The notes under the pieces: model-generated
The model's input: the letters and a program-made list of their open reading frames with translations, nothing else
Told to the model about the DNA's origin: nothing
The model's database searches: none
Made by a program: the position numbers and the translations under genes
Source: Phyllostachys edulis
Taxonomy: Eukaryota; Streptophyta; Magnoliopsida; Poales; Poaceae
Length of the DNA stretch: 64,000 nucleotides
Reading direction: 5' to 3'
Assembly (NCBI GenBank): GCA_036346405.1
Contig: CM070567.1
Coordinates: 44,193,633 to 44,257,632, forward strand
Shown here: in pieces, positions 41,697-51,689 of the stretch
Layout: the number at the start of each line of letters is the position of its first letter
Numbering within the stretch: position 1 is the stretch's first letter

Positions 41697-42118
41697 GTGT
41701 ACTTGAAATTACAACCTTATGTGCAATCATCTGTTGCAGCCAGATCCAATCACAAATTGGCTTTCTGGTACTTTGGTCCGTTTCAGATTGAGCAAAAGGT
41801 TGGAGCAGTGGCTTACAAGCTCAAATTGCCACGAACATGCGAAATTCATCCAGTGATACATGTATCACAACTGAAAAAAGCATTACTACCAGGGGAGCAA
41901 GTACAAGATAGGCTACCTGAAGCTGACGAGGATGGTGTGCCAGACAGAGTTCTAAAGTGGCGGTTTCATTGGGCGGGACCTATCTCGGGGACCCAGGTTT
42001 TGGTGTAGTGGTCGGGATCATCACCAGCGAAAGCCACCTGGGAGGACCTCATTGAGCTAAAGAGTCGATTGCCTCATGCTCCGGCTTGGGGTCAAGCCGG
42101 CCCTGAAGGAGGGGAGGA
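41697..42118 (+). pseudogene. E4 integrase C-terminus, chromodomain and polypurine tract
   Basis: Frame 41697-42008 has the GPY/F-like WYFGPFQIEQKVGAVAYKLKLP and the chromodomain start; a TAG at 42006-42008 (glutamine of VLVQWSG) ends it, and the remainder (WSGSSPAKATWEDLIELKSRLP) follows in frame. The domain includes the acidic/aromatic WED motif. The polypurine tract GAAGGAGGGGAGGA lies at 42105-42118. Confidence 0.82.
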
Positions 42119-42544
42119 CGTTAAAGACCAAGGCATTCCCTCTGATGGTTATGACGATGAATAGTCAATCAAGATTGTCGATTGAATGTCGATCAAGATC
42201 GGCATCGTCGTGGCGATCGTCAATCGATATCCAATGGGCGTGGATTTAAGTGAGAGTGCGTTACCTTGTGGATAGGAGCGGGGACCCACCTGTCGGGCCT
42301 GGAAGCAAGGAACTACTTAGGCGTTTTCTGAATGCAAGAGAGGGCATGATGAATATAATGACTGAATATTCCTCCTTTGAACTTCTTCCCTCTAGCTTCC
42401 CTATTTCCCTATCTAAATCTCCTCCCAGTCTTGTTCTTCCATCTGAGAAGTGGTTTGTATCAAACTATCAATATACATCCGAGAGGGTTGTATCAGTCGT
42501 GGTTTATATCAAACTATCAGTATACATCCGAGAGGACTGTATCA
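42119..42544 (+). repeat. E4 3' LTR with a 49-bp terminal tandem duplication
   Basis: Matches the 5' LTR from GGCATTCCCTCTGATGG to GGTTGTATCA at 42495. A 49-bp unit (42450-42498), containing the last 46 bases of the LTR plus GTC of the target site, is then repeated (42499-42547). The opening TG has become CG. Confidence 0.88.
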
Positions 42545-42549
42545 GTCAT

Positions 42550-43060
42550 ATTTAAAGACTAAAACCCATGAAAAGGAATTTAGGTGTTTTACCCATCAAT
42601 TCCTAAATCAGGATTTCTCAACAAAGATCTCCACAAGCACCGGGCCACATGCTGGTGCAATCATAGAGCCCATGGTGGCATCGCGTGTATGGCGTCCACC
42701 GGCTTAATTGATCTCGTTTAGCGATAACCAACCAGTATTTAATTCGCCATAGCAGCGGTCCTGCACTATCCTGTTCGGTAGCAGCGCAGATTACGACCCA
42801 TGGAGGCGAATTCAGCGAGGAAGAGGGAGATCCGAGCGAGCGAGGCGGTCGACGTGGCGGGAGGGAACAGGGCAGGCCCCAACGACGGACGCGCTCCCGT
42901 CCAGGGCAAGGCCGGTGTCCCCACGTCCACCACCACATGCGGCCAGCCGATCTGGCGAGCCCCCGTTGGGCGCTGGCCATGTTCATGTCCTCCATCGATG
43001 GAGCACTTCAGGAATCAAGATCGAACTGACTCCATCGGAAACCGGCGATTGTTTTTTTAA
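42550..43060. repeat. Segment B (distal part): partner of segment A
   Basis: Collinear with 28797-29365. It begins right after the Reina target duplication with TTAAAGACTAAAACCCA and reads GGATTTCTCAACAAAGATC, ATAACCAACCAGTATTTAATT, then the ATGGAGGCGAA ORF (42800-43060, 86 codons, same first 60 residues as 29047). It is interrupted at 43061 by the Pack-MULE-like element and resumes at 44265. Together with copia copy 2 it forms the second copy of the duplicated block. Confidence 0.88.
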
Positions 43061-43521
43061 GGGAAATTTTGATATATGCTATTACTAAGTGTCCATTACT
43101 AAGTGTCCGTTTCAGATATGTGACATCGCTTATTTCAATATTTGAAATATGCCACTGCAAAGCTTGAAAAATCATACAAATACCACTAGTATACGTATTC
43201 TATCAGTATTAGACCAAATTGCCCCTACTTTTTCCTTCCTCACTCCTCACATTGTCTCTTCTCCATTTTTAGAGCTCCATGCCACCATCTCCCCTCGGTC
43301 TCTTCTCCATTTTTAGAGCTCCACGCCGTTGGCTCCCTGCCGCCTTGGCCGTCTTGGCCCGACGCCTCTCTCTCTCTTTGGGTCTCCCCACGGTGCCGCC
43401 CTCTCCTTCGTGCTCCTACGCCACACCGCCGCCACCTGCGCCACCTCCGGCGTGTGCCTCTGCCCAGCTCGGTGCTTCTTCGCCTTCGAGTCGACGCCGC
43501 CCCCGAGCCCGTGTCTGCCTT

Positions 43522-43723
43522 GGATGCGGCTGCCCCGACTCGGATCCGCGCAGCCCCAAGCTCCGTGCGCCATCCATGCTCCACCGGAGTGGAGGAAGAA
43601 GACAGATCCGGCAGCTGGCCTCGGATGCGGCTGCTCCGACTCTGATCTGCGCAGCCCCAAGCTCTGTGCACCGTCCATGCTCCGCTGGAGTGGAGGAAGA
43701 AGACATATCCGGTAGCTGGGGGG
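43522..43723 (+). repeat. 101-bp tandem duplication inside the Pack-MULE-like element
   Basis: Two units (43522-43622 and 43623-43723): GGATGCGGCTG(C/T)CCGACT to GGAGTGGAGGAAGAAGACA. They keep frame poorly (101 is not a multiple of 3) and differ at about ten positions. They are alanine/serine-rich in one frame with no recognised domain. Confidence 0.88.
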
Positions 43724-43819
43724 AGGAAGAAGCCCGGATCCTAAGGGAGGATGATCGACCGACGCCGCGTCGCATGCAGCGCTGCTGCCTCTTCCCGACT
43801 GGATCTGGCCGGATCTGGT

Positions 43820-44115
43820 CACGAAGCCCTCGGCCCTGCCCATATCTCATGGGAGGACGTCGGCGGCCTGGAGGACGTCAAGCTGGAGATCCAAGAGACG
43901 GTGCAGTACCCGGTGGAGCACCCGGAGATGTTCGAGATGTCGTAAATCGGCGGCGTGCTCTTCTACCCGCTTGCCTCTTCGACAGAAGATGTCACCGCCA
44001 AGGCCATCGCCAAGGAGTGCAAGGCCAACTTCATCAGCATCAAGGGCCCCGAGCTGCTCACCATGTGGTTCGGCGAGAGTGAGTCCAACGCCCATGACGT
44101 TGTCATCGGAAGACG
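43820..44115 (+). pseudogene. CDC48: Captured CDC48/p97 AAA-ATPase fragment
   Basis: One frame reads ISWEDVGGLEDVKLEIQETV and PVEHPEMFEMS, then a TAA (43943-43945), then in the same frame IGGVLFY, an altered PLASSTEDV, and AKAIAKECKANFISIKGPEL with LLTMWFGESESNAHDVV. In CDC48 this is the start of the D2 ATPase domain; the intervening GPPGCGKT Walker A motif is replaced, so no ATP binding is possible. CDC48 is a hexameric segregase for ubiquitinated proteins. An alternative 267-codon ORF (43279-44082) passes through this part out of frame. Confidence 0.88.
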
Positions 44116-44264
44116 GGGGCAATAACGTCAATATTTGTGAATATGTAGATCGGTGGTATTTCTATGAGAAAAAGATGTTTGCAATGGCATATTTTAAATA
44201 TCGAAATGAGCGATGGCACTTCTCTGAAACAGGCACTTAGCAATGGCATATATCAAAATTTCCC

Positions 44265-44894
44265 TTTAAACTTTTTTAAATGAAGTAGTAAAATTAGTCC
44301 CTACGATTGAAATGACACTCTACCGTACTCCCAATCTACGAAAAGCCACTTGTCTTGCTCCTTATCCGTGGTAGACGACCTGCCGTGCTCTTAGTCAGCG
44401 ATGAGATGACATGCCGATGGCAAGTGGCCTACACATGTTAGCGTCACGTTCCTACCACGGGTTGGGAATGTGGCAGATCTCCTGCCACAAATGAGGAGCC
44501 GGCACGTGACTTTCTGTGACGATGTAATACAGTAGAAATATTATTTTTATCATTTTCACAGGTAACTAGTTTTATTATTTCTTTTTCAAAAAATGTTATT
44601 TTAGCCCGAGCCCGGTCTCCCTTCCATTCTAACCGGCCGCGAGATTCCACACACGCAGCTGCCTCGGATGGACTAGATCGATCAGGGGCGAGGAGACAGC
44701 CACGTGGCGGGGCACTGCCACACCCTCGCCGCCACGTGTGCGTGAGGCCTCCCTGCCGGGGGTATACATACCCCTCGGCCATGCCTCTCGCGGCTCAACG
44801 CCACACTAAGCTTTGATATCTGACAGGCACCCCACAAGCCTCGTTACGTACGGTGTTAGTTTGGAGGTACACCGTCCATCTTTTGGCGCCGGAG
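44265..44894 (+). promoter_or_regulatory. Host-gene promoter and 5' leader (proximal segment B)
   Basis: Shared with segment A up to 44846. It contains two G-box/ABRE sites, GCCACGTGGC (44699-44708) and CACGTGTG (44733-44740), and TATACATA (44763-44770) about 125 bases before the start codon. The pair of ABRE-like boxes suggests bZIP-mediated ABA or stress control, as known for such pairs. The Pack-MULE-like insertion ends 435 bases upstream of the first G-box. The leader from about 44795 to 44894 is unique after 44846. Confidence 0.65.
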
Positions 44895-47800
44895 ATGAAG
44901 GTGCAAGGGAGGACGCCGTCCGTGGAGTTGGAGCCCAAGACGCTCACCCTCGACCAGCTCAAGTACGCAAGGGTAAGTACGTACTGTACGTCATACTATA
45001 CATATGCGTACGTACGTTTATACATATATTCCGCCGGGTTAATTGTCTTCCCAAGTTTTAAAACTACGTGGTTTTTACTTCTTTTGTTAGGCTTCTCCCA
45101 AAATCCGATCGACCTTCAGATGAATTAGCTAGCTAGCCCGAAACAAATTCTCATGCGTGTGCTCCCATGCCGTTGTCCCCGTGCGCGCGAAAGGCGACCT
45201 ATTGTGATTCTACTGTATGGCAAGATGACTGTGCTCATGTGGGCACCGCAGACAAACATGTTCCTATGATCCACCGTGACAATATGAGTTTTGCGTACGG
45301 GAATAGAGGCAGGAGATTCCGTGCACGATATTTACTATTTCGTTTCAAAACGAGAACAAATGAGCCATTACCTCTCCATATACCCCTAGCTAGTCTATTC
45401 GTTCTTAACTAATTTGTAGGGACTAATTAAGGCGCCGTTAAATTTTCTTAAATTTGTTCACTAATGTCTACTAAAATGTATAGAAATTAAGCTTACAAGA
45501 ATTATACAACCATGTTTGTTCTCAAAAGTACCATGATAAATATATATATAATTGCAAAAATTATAGTAATATATAGTTACAAAAAATACAAGTAAAAAAC
45601 TCAAAATTCCATCTCTACATGTGAAAAAATAAATTAAAAACCATTCACACGAATAAACATTATAGTGTTATGGGTGGGTCTCTCCCGTTCTCCAAACTAC
45701 CAATATTCAATTTAGGCCGTCTTTACCACGTGTAGCATTACTCTTTCTCTGTAGTGAGGACCTTCCTGTAAAGTCAGTCTTTCTACCTTTGTCCACTGCA
45801 TGTACACAAAAATAAATCGTCCAAATGATTTATAACCATACACACATTAAAAAGTTTATCCTTTTTCGGATCTTAAAAAAAATGCTAACCTTTTTGTGGC
45901 CTACTTTCCTACTATTATGACGTTTATTCGAAGATGAAATTGCCGGAACATATGATTCTAGACTAATATAATGGATTCTAGAGGAACTGTAATTTTTTAC
46001 AGCCAAGAAAAAGTAGTTACTCTGTTTCCTACAAGAAAAAAGATTATTGCGTGTCCCGTGCAAACTTAAAGGCACCTGTAGCCTGTCTCAGCCACGAAAA
46101 CAAGGCAGAGAAATGAAGCAACATACTAGATTCATGCTTACGTACGCAAATGCAAGTAAGTGCAAGTGATGTGCTGTCCATGTTGGGTCCCTGTCACAGT
46201 GTCACGCACCATGTAGTCACATGAAACGTGTACCCATGTGCCCGACTGGTCGCAACGGACGTGACAGGGACGTGCCCAACCATATGTTTAATTCCGTCGT
46301 TAACTGCAAACATCAGCCAAACACAACTAAAGTATGTAATTACCGTGCCCCTCGTACATTGGTACGTACACGACACACACCACGTACCTATGCGGATCGA
46401 GAAGAAAACAACCGAGTGCTCATATACTGTGTATGGTCATATATGAGCTTTGATAAGGAAAAAATAAAATTGGGTTTAGTGCCCCGTGTACCCCACAAAA
46501 CTCGTGAATCCTTCGATCTTGACTATTACTAATTGAAAGCTTCTATAGAAGCTATCATATTAATCTTAAGAGGTAAAAGGCAAGAAATTTCTACATTAAT
46601 TAGAAAAAAAATCTAGAAATTTTCGTATTAATCGGAGAAAAGAAAAAGATCTTGATCGCCTAATTTATATAACATATGCAACTATCATCTTAGATTTATC
46701 TGCCAGGTGTGATACATCAGCAAGAAAAATAAGAAGTGTTATATTTAAATAACATGCCCATATGCTAATAGCCTACCAAACACAAGTCCTCTTCGGTGAG
46801 TTACGGCATACATGCATGCAGCCGTAAATAGCTCGGACACAAATTTAATCGAGCCCGGATGGAAAACCGACTAAGCAAATGCTTAAATAATTAGGCTCAG
46901 ACGTTAGCTAAAATTATACATGCTCAACTATGTTTTTTAGCGTATATGCACAATTGCACAACTATGCTGTGCTTGGGCGTTAGCAAACATGGAATTAACT
47001 CCAAAAAACTAAAATTAAAATTTGGAATTTATCATATATCAAATTAAATTCGAAACTAAAATTCTATCTAATTTATATAAATTTTGAATAAAAATTCTAA
47101 AAAAATGCTTGAGTTTTGAAGTCATATGTACTGACTTGAATTGATATCAATTACTGTATAGATAAGAATATTATGGAACTTTTTTAAAGTTAAAAGTTAC
47201 GGAAAGAATGTTTAAAATTATAGATTACTTTAGTGCTGTGTTGGAAGTCCACCATGCCAATTAAAGAAATATAATAGTTCAAAATATATGATATTGATCC
47301 TAATTTGATTTGGATTTGTATAATTTCTTCAATAACAAAAAAATATAGAAAATATCCCGTGCAGGATGCACATATTGTGACTAGTGCCTATAACTTGTGA
47401 GTTACACGTTTCCCTGTACGTGTGCATGACACGTGTCTTGGTGTATGTACGTCTTAGGCTGCTCCCAGTGCTCTATCCTGGTCAATATCTTAAGGGTGTC
47501 ATGTAGGCAAAGTGCTGAGATGGCAGTAGATTAAATGAGGTGAGAGATTGTTGCGAGATCTAAATAAGAGATCGCTTCGACTCAAGTCATAGACAAGAAA
47601 ATTAACTCATTTCCATCTTGTACACACCATCTCCTTGAGATTCTACATCTAATTAATTAAAATGATCTAAGATACTACACCATAAGAAACCATGTATTAG
47701 GAAGATAGTATCCTAACACTTCTCATACACTAAAAAACTGCACTAAGATATTGTCTATTGAGAACAGCCTTAGCCCGCTAGCTCGAAAATTTGAAATGTT

Positions 47801-48084
47801 AGTAGGTGAAGAAGAAGACAAAACTAATTACTTACCGTTTCGTTTTCATTGTTCAGGAGGCGGCGCTGTACGTGCTGAGCACCAAGACGACGGAGGAAGC
47901 CATCAGGATCTTCACCGAGGGCCTGAAGCCCGTTCTGGGCGTGCAGAAGAGCTCGATGGACTCGTCCGACGACGACGTCGAGATCGACTCCGACGACGAC
48001 AGCGCCGCGCGCAGCGGCAAGAGCAGCAGCGGCAGCCACCGTGCACGCTCCATCAAGACAGACGTCCTCACCGCACCCTTCTAG
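44895..48084 (+). CDS. Host gene: small acidic plant protein of unknown function, two exons
   Basis: Exon 1 is 44895-44972 (26 codons, MKVQGRTPSVELEPKTLTLD to KYAR) with a canonical donor GTAAGTACG. Exon 2 is 47857-48084 (75 codons plus TAG) after acceptor CATTGTTCAG. Joined in phase 0 they give 101 residues. An N-terminal helix-forming region (LDQLKYAR-EAALYVLSTKTTEEAIRIF) is followed by a glycine/proline turn, then an acidic DSSDDDVEIDSDDDSAA tract and a basic serine-rich tail. No signal peptide or membrane segment. I do not recognise a named family; the motif TLEQLKYA-EAA-YVL-T-EEA-RIFTEGL seems shared with small uncharacterised plant proteins. The 2.9-kb intron contains a MITE. ABRE-type promoter elements suggest stress control. 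Exon structure and open frames are strong; function is unknown. Confidence 0.82.
44973..47856 (+). other. Intron of the host gene
   Basis: 2,884 bp, AT-rich, GT...AG. Apart from the Tourist-type MITE at 47457-47769 I see no transposon or gene in it. ORFs such as 46221-46532 have no recognisable features. Confidence 0.75.
47457..47769. mobile_element. Tourist-type (PIF/Harbinger) MITE 1
   Basis: 313 bp flanked by TTA (47454-47456 and 47770-47772). The ends are GGCTGCTCCCAGTGCTC and, as complement of the right end, GGCTGTTCTCAATAGAC. The interior shares motifs with the MITE at 52466 (TATCTTAAG-GTGTCATGTA, CTAAGATACTA--CCATAAGAAAC-ATGTATTA). It lies about 90 bases before the splice acceptor of the host gene. 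Confidence 0.85.
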
Positions 48085-48597
48085 TTCTAGGCTTCCAGCT
48101 ACTCTTTTCTTTTCCTTTCTTTCTTTTTTTTTTTTTGGCTGGCCTAGTTTGTTTGTGGAGCCAGTTCTGACGATACTGGCTTTGAGAGGCTAGAAAGGCG
48201 TGAAGCGCTAGGATGCGTCGTGTGTGTGCGTGTGTAAATATTAACGGCAAGCACTGTAGATTACAGTTTTTCTTTATTTCCCTTCATTTCCTTTCTAGAG
48301 AGCAGATCCGTTTGTGTTTTCTAGGAAACTTTACTGCAACTCGAGTTTCATGTTTTTTCCCTCCAGATGCAGGCAGGAAAAAAGGAAAAAAAAAATCAAG
48401 TCATGTGGCTAGGAAGGATGTCAGAGCAGTGCACTAGTAGCTATTTACGACATCGACAGGCCGGTAATTAAGCTCGTTCAGGTTAGGGAACGATGACCTT
48501 TACCTCTGCCCGTCGTTGCTCACAGTAGTGCGACTGCAACCAATCTTTAGTCGCCACAAAGGCGCCCAACTATTGAGATCGTTCCCCACGGAAATTA
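48085..48597 (+). other. Host-gene 3' region
   Basis: Includes a pyrimidine run (48100-48135) and TGTGTGTGCGTGTGTAAATATT (about 48220-48240), reasonable 3'-UTR sequence. No sharply defined polyadenylation signal. Ends at the inverted repeat of the next transposon. Confidence 0.45.
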
Positions 48598-49887
48598 TGA
48601 TTTTTTTTAATAATATTATTTTAAAAGATAATTATAAAATTAAATAGTCGGAAAAAATTACAAAAGTAGATGTCTATCACCATTTAGGCTCCCGTCACCA
48701 TTTGGAGTGACAACCGGTTCCTATTGGCATTTCAATTGGCGATAGGGACCCTGTTGACTGCCTATCACCAGTCCAACTATCGCCAGTCCAACTTCCTGTC
48801 GCTATTTGGACTGGTGACAGAAAGTGAACAGTGTTCCTGTCGCCAATTGAAATAGCAATTGACAGGAACTATCTACTTAAAGCCTAAAAATCGGTGGAAA
48901 TATCATTTTAATTCCAGAAAAAAGAGAAGAGGGGGAGAAGACCGAGGAGGAGAGGGGGAGAAGAGATATGGTGAAGCCCTAGCATTTCGTAGCAGAAGAG
49001 AGACAAACGAAGCATCAGATCTGGTCGGCCATTTTGCAAGTACATGTTTTTGCAACTTTGTATATTATTTCAAAGCCTTGTCAATTAGCAAATAAACATA
49101 GTGACAAAGGATTCAATAGATTAGATAATTTTAGCTATTTTATGTAATACATCATTTGAGCTGTATATAGTTTAGTTTATCGTACATATATTATTTATGT
49201 TGCAGTACTCGAATAATTTAGAATAAATCTGCAAAAATAGGAAGACATCTATAAAAAATCTGTAAAAATTGCAAAGTAGCTAAGTATGGTAGGTAGGGCT
49301 TAAACAAAATAATCTCTGCTTAATTTTGGTTTCCATTTGTGCGCGGTAATGATTCTGTTAATGCCGAAACTTCTTTTTAAACTAGGAAAATAGCAGGACA
49401 AATCTTAAATTCTAAAGAAATCCGAATTTACAACATAGATTATGTAGAGTTGAATTAAAATATTATTAACTTTATTTATTATTTTTATTTGCACACAAAA
49501 TTATTTTAAAAATGTTGGAGACACTTTTTATATAAGGAAAGTAGCAAGATACCTATTGAAAATCTGTAAAAATTACAGAGTAGCTTAATAGAGTTTGTAA
49601 AGCCTAATCGAAATAATCCCAACATAATTATGATTGCTGTTTGTGCGTGATAATTATTCTGTTAGTGCCGAAAATACTTTTTAGACTAGGAAAATAGCAA
49701 CATTCCTATAAAATATCCGTAAACATTGCAAAGTAGGTTAGTAGGGTTTGTATAGCTTAATCAAAATAATCCCAACTTAAAATTTTGGTTTCTATATGTG
49801 CACGGTAATTATTTTGTTAATGTCGCTTCTTATTATTTTATGTATATATTTTGTAGTTTTTAAAATGTATGCACTGAATTTTTAGGT

Positions 49888-49995
49888 ATGGCAAACCCAG
49901 GACACGCTGCGGGGGCTTCTACTTCAACCAGCGTGGCAGCCAAATCTCCGTCGGGGCTTCATAGCTGCACAGTGCGCCCAGACCGAGCCAACTGA
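49888..49995 (+). pseudogene. Short GC-rich coding-like remnant in the GRF element
   Basis: Begins MANPGHAAGASTSTSVAAKS after TTTTTAGGT and stops after 35 codons. GC content rises sharply from the flanks (48870-49880 is AT-rich), suggesting an exon remnant; the stretch to about 50155 is also GC-rich but frameless. Not recognised. Confidence 0.35.
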
Positions 49996-50328
49996 GGTAG
50001 GACCCCCTCGCGACACCCCCTCAGGCTACTCGTGTTGGTCGGGTACTCGGCCGCCTAAGCCTTTGACGTACTCGCACCAGCACCCGTAGTCGCCCCGAAT
50101 GAGGCCAAGGGTGACACGCGGGTTATGTCCCAAGAGGAGCCGCGAGTAGATATTTGTTCTTATAAATATCAGTCATGCTATGTAAATATTAATTTCTATA
50201 CAACTATTATTATGCTAGTCTCATGTTTCGATATTTCTTTTTTGCATGCACACCGTAACCATGTGAGGGAATCAGTATCGGGACACCCCACACCACCCTC
50301 TTTCTAGCCTTGACTCCCCTACACCACA

Positions 50329-50634
50329 TTTTCAGGCCGATATGACAGCATACTACGACGCTTACTTTTGAGACTGCTAAGACCACACTCCTCCACGCGA
50401 CTTTTTTAGATCGAAAAGATCGGCCCATGTTAAGCCACACGCTGCCACTTTTGCACATAGATATGACAACGTACTGCGACGCTAACTTTTCAAAACAACA
50501 AGAGCACACTCTGCTATGATACCTTTTTAGACCTAAAAGACCGCACCCTATCACACCACACGCTGCCACTTTTGCAAACCGAAATGACAACACATTGCCA
50601 CCCCCTTTTCAGGCCGAAAAATCCCTGTATAAAA
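50329..50634 (+). promoter_or_regulatory. 120-bp tandem repeats and TATA box upstream of the GRF gene
   Basis: Units start at 50329, 50449 and 50570 (TTTTCAGGCCGATATGAC, TTTTGCACATAGATATGAC, TTTTGCAAACCGAAATGAC) and close with CACACGCTGCCAC. TATAAAA follows at 50628-50634, then a purine-rich leader. The layout is that of a promoter with repeated upstream elements for the gene beginning at 50738. Confidence 0.65.
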
Positions 50635-50737
50635 GAAGGGAGAAGAGAAGTAGAGGAGAAGAGAGCTGCAGGATAACATTACACCACCACACCTAACACT
50701 ACTCCAAAACTTGGTTCACACAACTGAGAGGAATGAG

Positions 50738-51165
50738 ATGGAGGATTCGATGAGCTTCTACAAGAGGATACCGCAGAAGCGCAAGTGGCTTACTGAGAGG
50801 GCTAAAACCTACCCAGATATGCCTATGAAGGATGCGTCGGTACCACCGGAGTTCCCACAGCCGTAATGTGTGTGCGAAGAACCGGCAAAGATCATCCAGC
50901 CCACACACCCGACGGCGGGCGTACTACACGTGCGGCCACCACCTTGTAAACGTATCTTGCACATACAATGATTTTTCACATCATACGATCCATTCCACAA
51001 ATCCCTGATTACACACGCGCATAATGGCAGCCGGAGATGCAATGCAACTTCTTCCAATGGATCGACGACCTGGAGATATACGATAGGGCGTTCGTTCAGC
51101 AGGAATACATGTTGAACTTTCCAGGGAGAGCCGAGACATTTCAAGTGCTGGACACCTTACGTACC
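50738..51165 (+). pseudogene. GRF zinc-finger gene remnant
   Basis: From ATG 50738 one frame reads MEDSMSFYKRIPQKRKWLTE and onward to EFPQP, a TAA at 50865, then CVCEEPAKIIQPTHP. After a small deletion the frame changes to YYTCGHHLVNVSCTYNDF, then after another shift to WQPEMQCNFFQWIDDLEIYD. C-X-C, C and C plus the CNFFQWID motif are the signature of GRF zinc ribbons in plant transposon-linked proteins. At least one stop and two frameshifts, so it is non-functional. Tail sequence continues to 51315. Confidence 0.68.
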
Positions 51166-51250
51166 CGACCCCGACCCAACTGAAAAGGCATCGGACGAGC
51201 CCAAGAAAGCCGATGAGTACGACAAGGCCAAACGGGCGGCAGACAAGGAA

Positions 51251-51687
51251 AAGGCTCCTACAAGTGAGACCATCAGCCGTACTACCACTCCCCATCGCTC
51301 GGGCGCACTCCAAATCCAAGAGGTAAGTTATGTTCAGTATGCATCAGAATTATTAATTTGGCCCGACATTGTGTTATCCTAACATAATTCAACCGTCCAG
51401 CCTATCTCACAGGACATAGATGACTTCGAGATTGGCCGCCGCCGTCGCGGGCAGCAAGGGGACAAGGGGAAGGCTCCTGCAAGTGAGACTGTCGGCCGTA
51501 CTACTGCTTTTCGATGCCTGGGCACACTTCGGATCTAAGAGGTAAGTTATATTCAGTATGCATAATAATTATTAATTTGGCCCAATGTTGTTTTATCCTA
51601 ACATCATTGAACCGTCCGACCCGTCTCACGGGACATGGATGACTTCGAGACTGGTCGTCACCACGGGTAGCAAGGAGACAAGGGGAT
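51251..51687 (+). repeat. Tandem duplication of a C-terminal exon and its intron
   Basis: Two units of about 219 bp (51251-51469 and 51470-51687): AAGGCTCCT(A/G)CAAGTGAGAC to CAAGAGGTAAGTTAT (splice donor), an AT-rich intron with ATTAATTTGGCCC, then GGACAT(A/G)GATGACTTCGAGA. Each unit holds a donor and a following exon start. The final exon ends in a degraded HHRGQQGDKG-like tail. Confidence 0.78.
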
Positions 51688-51689
51688 GG

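Larger units (their letters stand above)
35678..42544 (+). mobile_element. E4: Reina-type Ty3/gypsy chromovirus with 5-bp target duplication
   Basis: Flanked by GTCAT at 35673-35677 and 42545-42549. 5' LTR 35678-37435 (split by a hAT element), primer-binding site 37438-37450, gag and pol with many stops, polypurine tract 42107-42118, 3' LTR from 42119. Without the hAT element and its target duplication the 5' LTR is 379 bp; the 3' LTR is 377 bp plus a later 49-bp tandem duplication. Short LTRs and pol motifs (RPYRYNPTQKNEIEKQVKDML) match the Reina lineage as I know it. The LTRs are clearly diverged, so the insertion is old. Confidence 0.9.
43061..44264 (+). mobile_element. Pack-MULE-like element with captured host sequence
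   Basis: Terminal inverted repeats of about 170 bp: GGGAAATTTTGATATATGC at 43061 and its complement ending at 44264, with further pairing through CTAAGTG-CC, GTTTCAGA, ATATGCCA-TGCAAA and ATTGCCCC. The interior (43230-44100) is GC-rich and gene-derived, including a CDC48 fragment. Segment A gives the uninserted allele, so insertion followed the duplication. A 9-bp target duplication, expected for MULEs, is not clear; only TTTAA is shared at the borders, so the superfamily is inferred from long TIRs and gene capture. Confidence 0.75.

Noticed and set aside
43279..44082. 267-codon ORF in the Pack-MULE-like element as a real protein
   Set aside because: It reads the CDC48-derived part in the wrong frame and crosses a non-triplet tandem duplication; GC-rich DNA gives long chance ORFs on both strands here.
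48520..48540. CACAGTAGTGCG near 48527 as the missing CACTA terminus
   Set aside because: Only five or six bases match, and there are no subterminal AAACCGCTC-type repeats next to it.
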